Source: CAVPKN01 sp963832835 (GTDB lineage: Bacteria > Chlamydiota > Chlamydiia > Chlamydiales > JAAKFR01). Taken from it: 64,000 nucleotides of DNA. The position numbers and the translations under genes are program-made. Below, piece after piece: positions 8,725 through 17,632 of this stretch. The stretch spans positions 124,001 through 188,000 of the forward strand of contig CAWHVD010000001.1 of NCBI GenBank assembly GCA_963832835.1, in the 5' to 3' direction. The notes under the pieces are model-generated. The model was not told the DNA's origin, searched no databases, and was given only the letters and a program-made list of their open reading frames with translations. Numbering within the stretch: the stretch's first letter is position 1; each line of letters opens with the position of its first letter.

Positions 8725-8799
8725 TAAGGACCCATCATTTCGACTAAAGACTAAAGCTGTTTCAGTAGTGCCTACGGCCATAAAATCTCCTTAAAAAAT

Positions 8800-9837
8800 C
8801 TACAAACTAAGGTCGATGAGGCCCCGACCAACACGGCCGAGGTCCAATTCTGATAGAAGTGTATTGATTTCAGAGAGTGGAACAACATGGGTAATGAGAC
8901 TTGCAAGATCATAGGCACCTGAAAGATAGAGCTCGGCGTAAGTGGCAACATCAGCATCAATTTGGCTCCCTCCACCCCATGTGCCTACAATCCGTTTACC
9001 ACGGATGAGATCAAAGGGATCGATCGAGATTTGTTGTCCCTTGGGTAGGTTGCCAGCAAGAACACAAAGGCCAGGAGCTTTAAGTGAAGAGAAAGCATTT
9101 TCCATTGCTTCTCGCTTGCCTGCTGACTCAAAGACATAATCGACTCCCTTTCCTGCTGTGATTTCCATAATAGCAGTTGCTGGATTTGTATCTCGCGCAT
9201 TCACCACATGAGTTGCACCCATACGCGTCGCTGCCTGTAGTTTTGCTTCTTGGACATCAACGGCAATAAGGGGGTTTGCACCCGCATGTTTTGCCGCCAT
9301 AAGAGCGCTGAGACCCACTCCACCGGCACCAAAAACGGCAAACCCTTCGCCCCACTTCAATCCCATCTCGTTTTTTACGACGCCGGCACCTGTGGGAAGA
9401 GCGCAGCCCAGAAGAGCCGCCTCTTTAAGAGGCATTGTGAAGGGAATGGGAATGAGGCGATTCTCTGAGATCACCGCTATATGCAAAAAGGTGCTGATCG
9501 CACCCGAATTAACCTTTCCATAAACACTATCGTATTGGGTGGCTGCGATATCTTTCCCTGTCCCTTTCAACCAGGATAAGACAACATGATCACCCTCCTG
9601 CACCTTAGTTACCTCAGGGCCAATGGCCATGACAATACCTGACCCTTCGTGGCCTAAAGTATGCGGGATAAATTTATCTTCCCCTTTCAGCCCTTTAATT
9701 TCGTTCAGTTGACTATGACATAAGCCGCTAAAGGCTAACTTAACAAGCACTTGGCCAGCTTTCAGAGGGGGAATGTCGAGCTCCCAAATTTCTAGGGGCT
9801 CACCCAGTTTAGTGAGGACAGCAGCTTGTGTTTTCAA
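8800..9837 (-). CDS. Zinc-type alcohol dehydrogenase-like (MDR) oxidoreductase
   Basis: 345-residue medium-chain dehydrogenase/reductase. The catalytic zinc site is recognisable (GLCHSQLNE, GHEGSG), and the nucleotide-binding motif is FGAGGVGLSALMAAKHAGA followed by an acidic residue in IAVDVQ, suggesting NAD. The structural-zinc loop with four Cys is absent (GTGKDIAATQYD in its place), as in some MDR subfamilies. The start is a TTG at 9837 with AGGA upstream, inside the 3' end of the TylF-like gene (29-nt overlap). It is the last gene of the minus-strand sugar operon, so it probably oxidises or reduces a sugar or polyol intermediate. Substrate unknown. Confidence 0.82.
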   Translation of the reverse strand: MKTQAAVLTKLGEPLEIWELDIPPLKAGQVLVKLAFSGLCHSQLNEIKGLKGEDKFIPHTLGHEGSGIVMAIGPEVTKVQEGDHVVLSWLKGTGKDIAATQYDSVYGKVNSGAISTFLHIAVISENRLIPIPFTMPLKEAALLGCALPTGAGVVKNEMGLKWGEGFAVFGAGGVGLSALMAAKHAGANPLIAVDVQEAKLQAATRMGATHVVNARDTNPATAIMEITAGKGVDYVFESAGKREAMENAFSSLKAPGLCVLAGNLPKGQQISIDPFDLIRGKRIVGTWGGGSQIDADVATYAELYLSGAYDLASLITHVVPLSEINTLLSELDLGRVGRGLIDLSL

Positions 9838-10657
9838 GTTTTATTCCTTTTGCTATCGAGAGGTTGTGGATCACAAAGACCTGACTCCCAATACCATAAT
9901 TCATATAAGGTTCAAATTCCCACTGAGGGTATTCTTGAAGTATTTCTTGGACAGCTTTTCTTTGCCCTAGATTGGGATTGCCGAAGCTAGTCATCCAGTC
10001 ATCACAAATCAAAAGAGCGCCATCTTGTATCAAATCGTACTCAAATAATGTACGCAGGACATATTTGGAGGAACTATACAAATCACAATCGAGATTGACA
10101 AGGATCACTTTTCCAATCTCTTTTTCTCTGATGTGCCTCTCTAGGGTCTGTTCAAAGTACCCTTTAACGGTAAATACGCGCTTCTCACCCAATCCTTTAC
10201 GGAGTTCTTTTTCCAAAATCGTGTCTAAGCCAGCCGGTGCGCATAAAACTCCCTCACTCCACGCACCGTTGACACACTCATAGCAATTTTGGTCCTCCTC
10301 TGACATGGCAGGCAACCCTTCAAAAGAATCCAGAAGGTGCAATCTGACACCATCTAGTTGAAAACGGGAAATGCAACTGGCCAAAATCCGTGCGCTGTAA
10401 CCTAGCATCACGCCACACTCGAGGACATCTCCGCGTAGCCCATTTTTGTAAAATGCACTGATAAGCAGGAAGATTTTGTCAAATGCAGGCAGAAAAACGG
10501 CATCAGCCGTTTTATCTTGACCATGCAGCCCTTTATAAATCTCGCTCACCCCTGGTTTAAAAAGATACTTTTTATAAATCATGCTGCGCTGAAGGTAATC
10601 ACGGCCTCCAGGAAGGCGTTTGATGAGCGAGCGAGTCCACCGTTTGAGAGCTCTCAT
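9809..10657 (-). CDS. TylF/MycF-like O-methyltransferase
   Basis: 282 residues. The family (macrocin O-methyltransferase type) methylates sugar hydroxyls with SAM and a metal. Visible: GDVLECGVMLGYSARILA (SAM motif), HLLDSFEGLP, VILVNLDCDLYSSSKYVL and ALLICDDWMTSFG, the last two with the Asp cluster that binds the metal in this family. The ATG directly follows the upstream stop (TAAATG), implying tight coupling. It likely O-methylates a sugar of the surface glycan made by this locus. The C-terminal extension (TSCCPH) overlaps the next gene. Confidence 0.85.
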   Translation of the reverse strand: MRALKRWTRSLIKRLPGGRDYLQRSMIYKKYLFKPGVSEIYKGLHGQDKTADAVFLPAFDKIFLLISAFYKNGLRGDVLECGVMLGYSARILASCISRFQLDGVRLHLLDSFEGLPAMSEEDQNCYECVNGAWSEGVLCAPAGLDTILEKELRKGLGEKRVFTVKGYFEQTLERHIREKEIGKVILVNLDCDLYSSSKYVLRTLFEYDLIQDGALLICDDWMTSFGNPNLGQRKAVQEILQEYPQWEFEPYMNYGIGSQVFVIHNLSIAKGIKLENTSCCPH

Positions 10658-11338
10658 TTACCGCTCTCGTTTGGGCTTACAGCAGAGCGCAATGAAATAG
10701 TGCGCTAGCGGCATAAACCCTGTATGGATGACCTCGTCATTGGCTGCAAATAAAAAAACATGCTCGAAATAGACCGAAAGTTCTGTAAAGAGCCTATCGT
10801 GTGAGTACATATTCACATGACCACGTTGCGTAACTGGAGAGGCAAACTGCTGGCTGATTGCACTGGGCGTTCCAATCACCGCGATACCTGCGTCCGTTAA
10901 ATTGCCCGCCAACATCCGTACAAACGCAGGAGCATGCTCAGGATAGATGTGTTCAATCACATCAAAATTGACAGCAGCGTCATATGTACCAGGAGGCATA
11001 TTGAAAAAATCAAGAGCAGCAAACGAGATCGATGGATCACTAAAGTTACCGTTGGCCATTTCGATGGCCTGCGTATCAAAATCAATACCTTTGCAATAGC
11101 CGCATTCCTTAGCCATTATCCAGCTCCCAAAACCCTCGTTACATCCCACATCCAAAACTCGTTTGCCCGACCCAATCATTTTGGCCGCAAATTTGTAGTA
11201 ACTCAGGGAATAGAGCATCCGTCTTGGAGTGCGGTGGGTCAAAAAGGAGTTGTAGCGCCCCAGCTCAATGGGTTGCTCACTTTCAAGAAGCTGTGTGACA
11301 CAGCTCCAGTTCGACATCGTCTCTTGTTTCTTTTCCAT
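10658..11338 (-). CDS. Class I SAM-dependent methyltransferase
   Basis: About 226 residues with motif I VLDVGCNEGFGSW, the acidic strand-2 end GIDFDTQ, and post-motif NFDVIEHIYPEHAP. It is a clear paralogue of the gene at 12128-12802: both share YKFAAKM, DV(I/V)EHIYPEH, GHVN and a HTG-containing C-terminus. The two flank the PhyH dioxygenase. I chose the ATG at 11338; a GTG at 11344 and an ATG at 11317 are also possible. It begins inside the dioxygenase gene. Likely substrate is a sugar or nucleotide sugar of this locus; position of methylation unknown. Confidence 0.82.
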   Translation of the reverse strand: MEKKQETMSNWSCVTQLLESEQPIELGRYNSFLTHRTPRRMLYSLSYYKFAAKMIGSGKRVLDVGCNEGFGSWIMAKECGYCKGIDFDTQAIEMANGNFSDPSISFAALDFFNMPPGTYDAAVNFDVIEHIYPEHAPAFVRMLAGNLTDAGIAVIGTPSAISQQFASPVTQRGHVNMYSHDRLFTELSVYFEHVFLFAANDEVIHTGFMPLAHYFIALCCKPKRER

Positions 11339-12140
11339 TCGCACATATATATTTTTTGGCAGACTCTGTCACAACAGAGTAGCTCAAGGGTTTATAATAA
11401 TCGGGCCGAGCGCTTAAATCTACGGGCGCCAAAGCATTCATCACACGCATGTCACTGCTCCAACGAGAAACCGCGCCAGTGTTCAAACAGCTTCCATGGA
11501 CAGTAGAGAGGCTAAAGACCAAAGCTTGACCTACCTTCAAAGCAATAGGTTCCATATGTTCCTCAATGGAGGGATGCATGATTTTAGGTGCATATAAAAA
11601 GCCTAATTGGTGTTTAGCTGTCCCCTTACGCACAGCAGTATCGGGATTTTCTACCTGGGTCGTTGGATAGTAATCTTCACAATGGACATGCGATCCAGAA
11701 AGAACCCGCAGGCTACATTCTGAAGGAAGATCAACAAAAGGAACCAAAACAGAGAGCTCATAGGGCGAGCCCCCATAAAAAGTGTCGCGATGGTAACCTA
11801 TATTATCTCCTCTCTTGAGAGGGCGTGTGATGCGAAGATAAGGATTTGTTTGGACATACAGATCGGGCCCGAGTAGCTCTGTAAAAAAAGAGCGCTGCGC
11901 TCCAAGAATAGACGGTCCACTGGCACGCTCCCTAAAACTTTTCGTGATTTGAATTTGTAGTTCTGTGTGGAACACGTCATCTTGCACATGCAAGTGGTAC
12001 TCTTCCAAAGGAACTTTTTTTCCTAAAAGCCCTGTCAGCTCGTCTTGCAAAAAGCCACGCGTTTCTAGGATAGGTGTGGGGTTGGGAAGATCGACTACGA
12101 ACCACCCCTTCTCTAAAAAGTGGCTTTTTAACTTGTCCAT
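11283..12140 (-). CDS. Phytanoyl-CoA dioxygenase (PhyH)-like Fe(II)/2-oxoglutarate enzyme
   Basis: 285 residues with a cupin-type dioxygenase core. Visible metal ligands are GYHRDTFYGG (HxD) and, near the C-terminus, STVHGSCLNTG followed by SRWSSDMRV, fitting the distal His and the 2-oxoglutarate-binding Arg. LSVLVPFVDLPSECSLRVLSG is a typical core-strand pair. The ATG at 12140 has a good GGAG site. Members in polysaccharide loci hydroxylate sugars or lipids; the position between two paralogous methyltransferases suggests oxidation followed by methylation of a glycan component. Substrate is inference. Confidence 0.82.
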   Translation of the reverse strand: MDKLKSHFLEKGWFVVDLPNPTPILETRGFLQDELTGLLGKKVPLEEYHLHVQDDVFHTELQIQITKSFRERASGPSILGAQRSFFTELLGPDLYVQTNPYLRITRPLKRGDNIGYHRDTFYGGSPYELSVLVPFVDLPSECSLRVLSGSHVHCEDYYPTTQVENPDTAVRKGTAKHQLGFLYAPKIMHPSIEEHMEPIALKVGQALVFSLSTVHGSCLNTGAVSRWSSDMRVMNALAPVDLSARPDYYKPLSYSVVTESAKKYICANGKETRDDVELELCHTAS

Positions 12141-12802
12141 GTTGTTCTCCTATTGCAAGCGAGGCAGACCACATAATGACACATGGGAGCATAGCCTGTG
12201 TGCATCGTCTCATCATTCATCCCAAAGGGGAATACATTGTGAAAATAGCGCTCCAGCGTCTCTTTTAAACGAGCCTGAGAAAAGAGGTTCACATGTCCTA
12301 GATTACTGGCCTCTGATGCGTAGGGAGCTGCGGTCACATTGGGTGTCCCTACAATCGCAATGCCATTTTCCGACAGATTCTTTAGAATTGTCTCAAAATA
12401 AATCGCTTCGTGCTCCGGATAGATATGCTCGACAACATCAAGACTCACCACTGTCTGGAAGCTTCCTAATGTCTTACCCATAAAATCGTCATAGATAAAT
12501 TGATATTTTTCATTCGTTAAATTTCTGCGAGCTGTGATGATGGCAGCGTCATCTAAGTCGATGCCTGTATAACTAACCGCCGACTCTGCTAGAAGGGTCG
12601 CTCCAATTCCCTCCCCACAACCAAGCTCGAGGACTGCTTGTCCTTGCGCTCCCATTTTGGCAGCAAATTTATAGCGTGAAAGAACAAACGCCAACCGCTT
12701 AGGATCGTTTCGAAAATTGTATGACCAATGGTCGGACCATGTAACAGAATAATTACCGAGCATTTCTGCCGTTAAATCCCACGCCTCTTTTTCATTACGC
12801 AT
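12128..12802 (-). CDS. Class I SAM-dependent methyltransferase
   Basis: 224 residues: motif I VLELGCGEGIGATLLAE, GIDLDDAAI, and SLDVVEHIYPEHEA. Paralogue of 10658-11338 (same order of motifs, same GHVNLFS segment and HTGYAPMCHY tail). The ATG at 12802 overlaps the upstream SDR gene by 8 nt, and the 3' end overlaps the dioxygenase start by 13 nt, consistent with one polycistronic message. Probably methylates a sugar hydroxyl or amine in the surface glycan. Confidence 0.82.
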   Translation of the reverse strand: MRNEKEAWDLTAEMLGNYSVTWSDHWSYNFRNDPKRLAFVLSRYKFAAKMGAQGQAVLELGCGEGIGATLLAESAVSYTGIDLDDAAIITARRNLTNEKYQFIYDDFMGKTLGSFQTVVSLDVVEHIYPEHEAIYFETILKNLSENGIAIVGTPNVTAAPYASEASNLGHVNLFSQARLKETLERYFHNVFPFGMNDETMHTGYAPMCHYVVCLACNRRTTWTS

Positions 12803-13565
12803 ATGCTTGTACTACCCGTTCAATTCCTTCTTGCCATTCTAACGCTTGAAAATCACCTTTCAGTGCGAGGTACTTTGGCCTGCGCACCCCATCTTTCAAA
12901 TCCTCAAGAGATATCTCTGTGACAAGCCCTTGATCTACCTCTAATTTTTTGGCCATCAGACGGGCCATTTGTAAACGCGTCGCATACATCGGACCCGCGC
13001 ATGTCACTACACCCCGCATACCTCTTTGTGCCCACTCCACAACTTGCCGTATCACATCACCTATAAACACAGGGGCGAAGATTTGGTCTCGTGCAGCGTG
13101 CACTTGTTTGCCATCTATCAAACGGGATGCCATCTCGTCAAACAAGGTCCCGTCTCCCTTTTCGGTGCCATACACCTTACTCAAACGGACCACTAGGGCA
13201 CCTAACTGTGCTCCCTTCTCTTCTAGCTCTGCTTTTTGACGTCCATAGGTGTTTAGAGGGGCAATGTTTAATCCATCATCAAAAACGTAATCTGTTGAGA
13301 AAAAGATAGGGAGAATCTCCCTTTTCAACAACTCTTTTCCAAGAGCGAGTGTCCCTGTCACGTTACAACGGTAGCTGATTTCAGGATTGGCCTCACATTT
13401 TTGCGGGTTGCCGATCCCAGCCGTAATCACAGCGTAGCTCTTTCCTTCTGTGGAAAAAGTAATCTCAGGATCACATAAATCGAGCTGGGAGCGCCCCACA
13501 CTCAAGGCTTCTGGAAATACACGACTAAAGTGACTCCCGATAAATCCCGAGTTCCCTATGATCAT
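12795..13565 (-). CDS. SDR-type sugar reductase/epimerase, RmlD-like
   Basis: About 256 residues. NAD(P)-binding motif MIIGNSGFIGSHFS at the very start, STDYVFD and NTYGRQKAELEE (the YxxxK catalytic pair) as in dTDP-4-dehydrorhamnose reductases. A TTG at 13583 would add six residues, but the ATG at 13565 shares its A with the upstream TGA stop (TGATG), which is the better start. Short for the extended SDR group and without the usual C-terminal substrate lobe motifs of 4,6-dehydratases, so a 4-keto-reductase role is favoured. Substrate unknown. Confidence 0.8.
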   Translation of the reverse strand: MIIGNSGFIGSHFSRVFPEALSVGRSQLDLCDPEITFSTEGKSYAVITAGIGNPQKCEANPEISYRCNVTGTLALGKELLKREILPIFFSTDYVFDDGLNIAPLNTYGRQKAELEEKGAQLGALVVRLSKVYGTEKGDGTLFDEMASRLIDGKQVHAARDQIFAPVFIGDVIRQVVEWAQRGMRGVVTCAGPMYATRLQMARLMAKKLEVDQGLVTEISLEDLKDGVRRPKYLALKGDFQALEWQEGIERVVQAYA

Positions 13566-14227
13566 CAGCTCGGCATGAACCAATAGTAGTCTCCGGTATA
13601 GCCTACGGCGTTAAATAGTTGTTTCCACTCATCCACATGAAGAATCGTTTTAGCAGTAAGGTTCCAGGCATACATTAACTCCTTTTCCTCATCTGTGCGG
13701 TAGGCATCTACTGTAATAAAGCTTTTCCCTCGACTCACCCTCTCTATCTCAAGTAAAGCTTGGACTAGATCATCTCCCCCTAAATTGTGCACCGTATTGA
13801 TGGAAATCACCACATCAAAGCTTTTGTCCGGAAAAGGAAGTTGACGCGCATCAGCAACGCGAAGAAAAGGCTTCACCTCCTCTTTACCCTCATCGATCGC
13901 ATATTCTGAAACATCGATGCCCTGCACCTGGATACCCGGAATGATTTCTCGCAAATCATGGAGCATAAACCCTTTGGCGCATCCCACATCTAGAATGGAA
14001 GAACACGCCGTAAGCTCATAGGTTTTTTGCAGCGTGGGTATGACGGGCTGCCAGAAACGAGGATGGTAGACAAAACCCCCATATCCATGACGTCTTTCGC
14101 CATCAAAAAACTCTTTCCCAAACTGCCGCGCAAGCGCTCGATCCTCTTCCGTCTTGGAAGCGCCTCGCTCTAGTACGTTCCTTTTTGCCTTGGGGTAGTG
14201 CTCTAAAAGATCAATCTCTCTTCCCAA
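13565..14227 (-). CDS. Class I SAM-dependent methyltransferase
   Basis: 220 residues with ILDVGCAKGFMLHDL (motif I), GIDVSEYAIDEG and SFDVVISINTVHNLGG. The frame has no suitable ATG; a TTG at 14227 lies about 10 nt after AGGAG and five bases downstream of the previous stop. More distant from the two paralogous methyltransferases downstream, with an N-terminal region (FFDGERRHGYGGFVYHPRFW) typical of methyltransferases in glycan loci. Coupled to the RmlD-like gene through TGATG. Confidence 0.8.
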   Translation of the reverse strand: MGREIDLLEHYPKAKRNVLERGASKTEEDRALARQFGKEFFDGERRHGYGGFVYHPRFWQPVIPTLQKTYELTACSSILDVGCAKGFMLHDLREIIPGIQVQGIDVSEYAIDEGKEEVKPFLRVADARQLPFPDKSFDVVISINTVHNLGGDDLVQALLEIERVSRGKSFITVDAYRTDEEKELMYAWNLTAKTILHVDEWKQLFNAVGYTGDYYWFMPS

Positions 14228-14232
14228 AATGT

Positions 14233-15222
14233 CTACTCCTTATGAATGTATTCCAAGGGTTGTTTCTCGATCTCTGGATAAAAATCTTCGACCCAAGAGA
14301 TGGTCTGCTCGAGCCCTTGAACCAAAGATATACGTGGCTGCCATTTCAATTCTTGACGGGCTTTTGAGGAATCAATGGTATAGGCTTTGTCTTGACCCAA
14401 ACGCTCCTCTACAACATCGACCGCTTCTTCAAAAGCAATCCCCATTTTGGTAGCGATGGTTCCTACTACCTCTCTTACAGATACGCCCTGATCGGGTGAA
14501 AAGTGGTAAATTTCGCCCACTCTTCCATTTTCCATTGCAAGGAGCTCTGCGCGCGAGATGTCGCGCACATGGATGTATGACTTGATGGCATGGCCACCTC
14601 CATGAAGCGGAATTTTCTTTTTTTGCTTCATGTAGATAATGGCACGCGGAATGATTTTAAAAAGCTGTTGGTGAGGTCCATAAACATTAGTTGCCCGGAT
14701 CATAACCAACGGTAAACGGAAATTTTTCACAAATGTGAAGAGCGAAAGATCTCCTGCTGCTTTGGAAGCAGCATAGGGCGTTGTGGGATTCACAGGGGCC
14801 CCTTCGGTAATAAAACCCTCACAACTTCCATAAACCTCGGGCGAAGAGATGTGGACGTATTTCTTAAGATAGAGTTTATCTTTCAAGATATTGGCTAACA
14901 TTGTCAAAGAGACTGCATTGGTTTGAAACCAGTGGTGAGGGTATCTCCAACTCGGCGCCACTTCGCTTTGGGCAGCAAAATTAACGATGTACTCCGGCTG
15001 AAACTGGTCGAGTACTTGCTCTAACTTATCTAGATCACGATTCAGATCGATCTGGTAAAAGGTAAAATGTTTGGTTTTCCGCTGCTTATAGGGTAGAAAA
15101 AGAGGGCTATTTTCTTCAGAGCGGCTTACTCCAACCACTTGATATTTCCCGTCTTCGAGCAGTAGGTCCACAAAGTCACTACCTGAAAAAGAATTACTCC
15201 CGATCACCACCACTTTCTTCAT
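14233..15222 (-). CDS. NAD-dependent sugar 4,6-dehydratase/epimerase (extended SDR)
   Basis: About 329 residues from the ATG at 15222 (MKKVVVIGSNSFSGSDF). The coenzyme motif is GSNSFSGSD rather than the usual GxxGxxG, a visible deviation. Other motifs are normal: NFAAQSEVAPSW, the catalytic Ser strand ISSPEVYG with a Tyr in TPYAASKAAGD (YxxxK), ATNVYGPHQ, and a C-terminal KWQPR segment. Overall it resembles GDP-mannose or dTDP-glucose 4,6-dehydratases. The upstream DNA is broken by IS elements, so the promoter and any earlier genes of the operon may have been displaced. Confidence 0.85.
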   Translation of the reverse strand: MKKVVVIGSNSFSGSDFVDLLLEDGKYQVVGVSRSEENSPLFLPYKQRKTKHFTFYQIDLNRDLDKLEQVLDQFQPEYIVNFAAQSEVAPSWRYPHHWFQTNAVSLTMLANILKDKLYLKKYVHISSPEVYGSCEGFITEGAPVNPTTPYAASKAAGDLSLFTFVKNFRLPLVMIRATNVYGPHQQLFKIIPRAIIYMKQKKKIPLHGGGHAIKSYIHVRDISRAELLAMENGRVGEIYHFSPDQGVSVREVVGTIATKMGIAFEEAVDVVEERLGQDKAYTIDSSKARQELKWQPRISLVQGLEQTISWVEDFYPEIEKQPLEYIHKE

Positions 15223-15382
15223 AAACACCCACTCAGCTATATTGGATGGTGGCATTATACCAATCGAAAAAAAAAGTGCGAGATGAGTTTAAACAGGATA
15301 TGCGCATTTCCGCGCTGCATGATCGCCTGCGGCGGCAGGATGGGATGGATATTGAAAAACACAGAGAAAGGTTGGGAGCGGT

Positions 15383-16930
15383 GCAGCCCCTCCCACTGAA
15401 ATAACAGATTTGTGATTTTGGCCGGTTTGAAGATCGAGCGAGAATATTGGGACACAAAACTTCCGTCGGATAGATCCTAGGTCTTTGAAAGATAACGGAT
15501 AATAGGGTAACGCTAAAAAACAACAGGGATACTCATTTTGTTAAGAGCTGTCCAAAATTTTTTCTTTGGCCATGATCAAATAAAATCTTTCCCAATCGTA
15601 GAGTCGGGAGAAACGGAAAAATGCCCTCATGGTTTCCCATAAATTCCGATAAGTGCCTGCAACCTGCTTGCACTTGCGGAATAGATCACAGCAAATCTCT
15701 TGAATTTGATCTATGAGAAATGCCAGCATCATCAGCATGCAAAAGACTGTAGACAAGTATTTTTTGCCATGACCATAATTATGTTCAAAATTGTATCCCA
15801 AGTTCTTTAGCGTATTAAATGTTTCATTTTCGACCTTCCATCTTGCCCTCCCCGCTTTAGCTATTTGTAAAACATTGACTGCCGATAGGGTAATGTCAGT
15901 TACCCAAGAGAAGGTAACTTCCTTACCCTTTGAATTCGTGTACCTATATTCAAGCACATTCACTTTCAAACCTGGGCTCGACTTGTTAAGGAACACATTA
16001 TTAAGAAATTGGAATTGATGATAGCCACCATCCTCTGTCGTAATCTCATGGTAAAGAGCATCATCCCTTGCGTGGAGTTGTTCGAAGAGAAACTGATGAT
16101 CTCCAGGCTTGGCAACCAAAATATAACGTAAATTGTGCTCTGTGATCATCTGGATATTGGGAGCATTAGAGCTTAGCCCGTCTTCCAGAAGAATAGCTCT
16201 AAGGTGAGGATGCTCCCTGCGAAAATTTGCCAGAAACCGCTTACATGCATTTCTCTCGCAATCATTTTTAGCCGCCCCATCTTGATTGAGGATGGCTTCT
16301 GGACATAGTGGTACTACATTTTTTTTATCAGGGTGAACAATGCATGCTCCTAGCATTTGATGGTAATACGAATATTTGCCATCACTGCCTTTTTTCCGGC
16401 AGCAATATGGGCAAGAGACATGATTAGATGAAAAATGTCCTGTCCCATCAACAGAGATCAGCACATGTCCATCAAGATATTCAAATGCTTCGATTCCTTT
16501 TCCTCTTTGAAATGAAGCAAATACATTCTTAAATGCGGGCCGGATCGCGTTGGGATCTACTTCATCTAGACGCATTCTCAGATAGGTATCATTGGGCGGA
16601 TTTTCAACATGATAAAGATCACGTAGATTGTGCTCGATCGCTATATCTCTGCGTTTTCTATCATAATCGAGTAAGGAGGGGCATTTTAATCCAAAGATGG
16701 CTAGCCCTGACATGAGATGGTTAGCCAGGGGGGCAAAGCCTGTTCTTTTGAACTCGCGAGGATCTGGAATTTTGGAAAAGTGGTCATACACTGTCTTGAT
16801 CAGACCCGGTATGCCGAGGTGTTTTCTAAATGATGATGACATGTCTCGAACTCTTGGACGTTAAAAATTGTCCAAAAGTTTACGAAACTAAAATTTAATT
16901 CTCCTCTAGAAAATGCTCAGTGGGAACTGC
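15383..16930 (-). mobile_element. IS4-like insertion sequence (1548 bp, 10-bp duplication)
   Basis: Ends are GCAGCCCCTCCCACTGA at 15383 and TCAGTGGGAACTGC at 16930, sharing the inverted core CCCACTGA. The direct repeat TGGGAGCGGT flanks it (15373-15382 and 16931-16940), the 10-bp size expected for IS4-type elements. It carries one transposase gene on the minus strand. A truncated inverted copy lies 0.8 kb away. Confidence 0.85.
15541..16842 (-). CDS. IS4-like DDE transposase
   Basis: 433 residues. DDE catalytic core: ISVDGTGHFSS (first Asp), AILLEDGLSSNAP (second Asp) and RARWKVENETFNTLK (Glu, in the Y/R-x-E-x-K-like signature of IS4 transposases). A Cys-rich insertion (CPYCCRKKG) follows the first Asp. 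The frame is intact and spans nearly all of the element, so the copy may be active. The C-terminal 145 or so residues are duplicated, in opposite orientation, at 17705-18134. Confidence 0.88.
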   Translation of the reverse strand: MSSSFRKHLGIPGLIKTVYDHFSKIPDPREFKRTGFAPLANHLMSGLAIFGLKCPSLLDYDRKRRDIAIEHNLRDLYHVENPPNDTYLRMRLDEVDPNAIRPAFKNVFASFQRGKGIEAFEYLDGHVLISVDGTGHFSSNHVSCPYCCRKKGSDGKYSYYHQMLGACIVHPDKKNVVPLCPEAILNQDGAAKNDCERNACKRFLANFRREHPHLRAILLEDGLSSNAPNIQMITEHNLRYILVAKPGDHQFLFEQLHARDDALYHEITTEDGGYHQFQFLNNVFLNKSSPGLKVNVLEYRYTNSKGKEVTFSWVTDITLSAVNVLQIAKAGRARWKVENETFNTLKNLGYNFEHNYGHGKKYLSTVFCMLMMLAFLIDQIQEICCDLFRKCKQVAGTYRNLWETMRAFFRFSRLYDWERFYLIMAKEKILDSS

Positions 16931-17101
16931 TGGGAGCGGTGCTTTTGGATCTATTACCTAATACCTAATACATAATGTAATTGCGCTTCCTTTTAAGGAG
17001 CATCGTGTAGATAAGCCTAAAAAAAGGCTTACTCCAAATACGGAGTATCTTACGATCTCCAATAATAAACGAGGTTTGTGCCTCAAAAAAAGGAGTAAGC
17101 C

Positions 17102-17632
17102 ATGCGCAATTATGTAGGATTAGATGTTTCTTTGAAAAGTACTTCGATTTGCATTCTTGATGAGAAAGGAAAGAGGATACAAGAAGGAGAAGTTGAATCT
17201 ACCCCCGAAGCAATCCATGAGTTTTTGCTAAACACCAGCCTTGAGATCGAACTAATCGGCTTGGAAAGTGGGAATTTTTGACTCACTATTTAAAAAAGGG
17301 TCTTTTGAAGAAGGAATATCACGTGGCGGTCATGGAGTCACGGAAGATGGCGGCTATCCTTGCGACAATCATCAACAAAACGGACAAAAATGATGCTAGA
17401 GGCATAGCGGAGGCCTTAAGAGTAGGACATTTTCGAGAATGCGTGCATAGAAGTGATGATGCTGTTGAGATTCGTTCTCTATTACATCTTCGACAGACAG
17501 CCATAGAAGAGCGAACTCATGTTATCAACAGCTTGAGAGGTCATCTCAAGGTGTATGGCATCAAGTTTGGCAAGAAAGCCGGGAAGACTTTTAGGAAAAT
17601 GGTAGAAGCGGATTTCCAACTTATACCATTTC
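17102..17632 (+). pseudogene. IS110-family transposase fragment with internal stop
   Basis: Starts with MRNYVGLDVSLKSTSICIL, the RuvC-like first-Asp strand typical of IS110 DEDD transposases. The frame meets TGA at 17279-17281 (ESGNF, stop, LTHYLKKG), where intact relatives read through. It then continues with VMESRKMAAI and TDKNDARGIAEALR (the conserved KTDxxDA motif) before MITE-2 cuts it off at 17633. The C-terminal Ser domain is missing. It is certainly inactive. Confidence 0.82.

Larger units (their letters stand above)
7289..8781 (-). pseudogene. Small two-helix membrane protein gene split by an IS630 element
   Basis: On the minus strand an ATG at 8781, preceded by GGAG, opens MAVGTTETALVFSRNDGS; the frame stops at the IS at 8724 and resumes at 7582 with LADHLRFAETSF. 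Removing the element and one TAA copy restores a single frame of about 115 residues ending at 7289. The product would have two hydrophobic segments (VVMRVILFVSVVSLITC and VTYVGLVVGTLGVLLG) separated by a short Cys-containing loop. Function unknown; a bilobed hydrophobic small protein in a chlamydia could be an inclusion-membrane protein, which is speculation. Confidence 0.75.
15276..16968 (+). pseudogene. 3' remnant of an unidentified gene, split by an IS4-like element
   Basis: From 15276 a frame reads VRDEFKQDMRISALHDRLRR, continues MDIEKHRERLGAV up to the insertion at 15382, and resumes at 16941 as LLDLLPNT with a stop at 16966-16968. The fit across the insertion suggests one former reading frame of which only about 50 C-terminal codons are left. 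I do not recognise the family. There is no start codon or ribosome site upstream. Confidence 0.45.

Noticed and set aside
15233..15523. Minus-strand frame near the IS4 left end
   Set aside because: It spans the IS border and a gene remnant and has no domain; the plus-strand remnant reading explains the DNA better.
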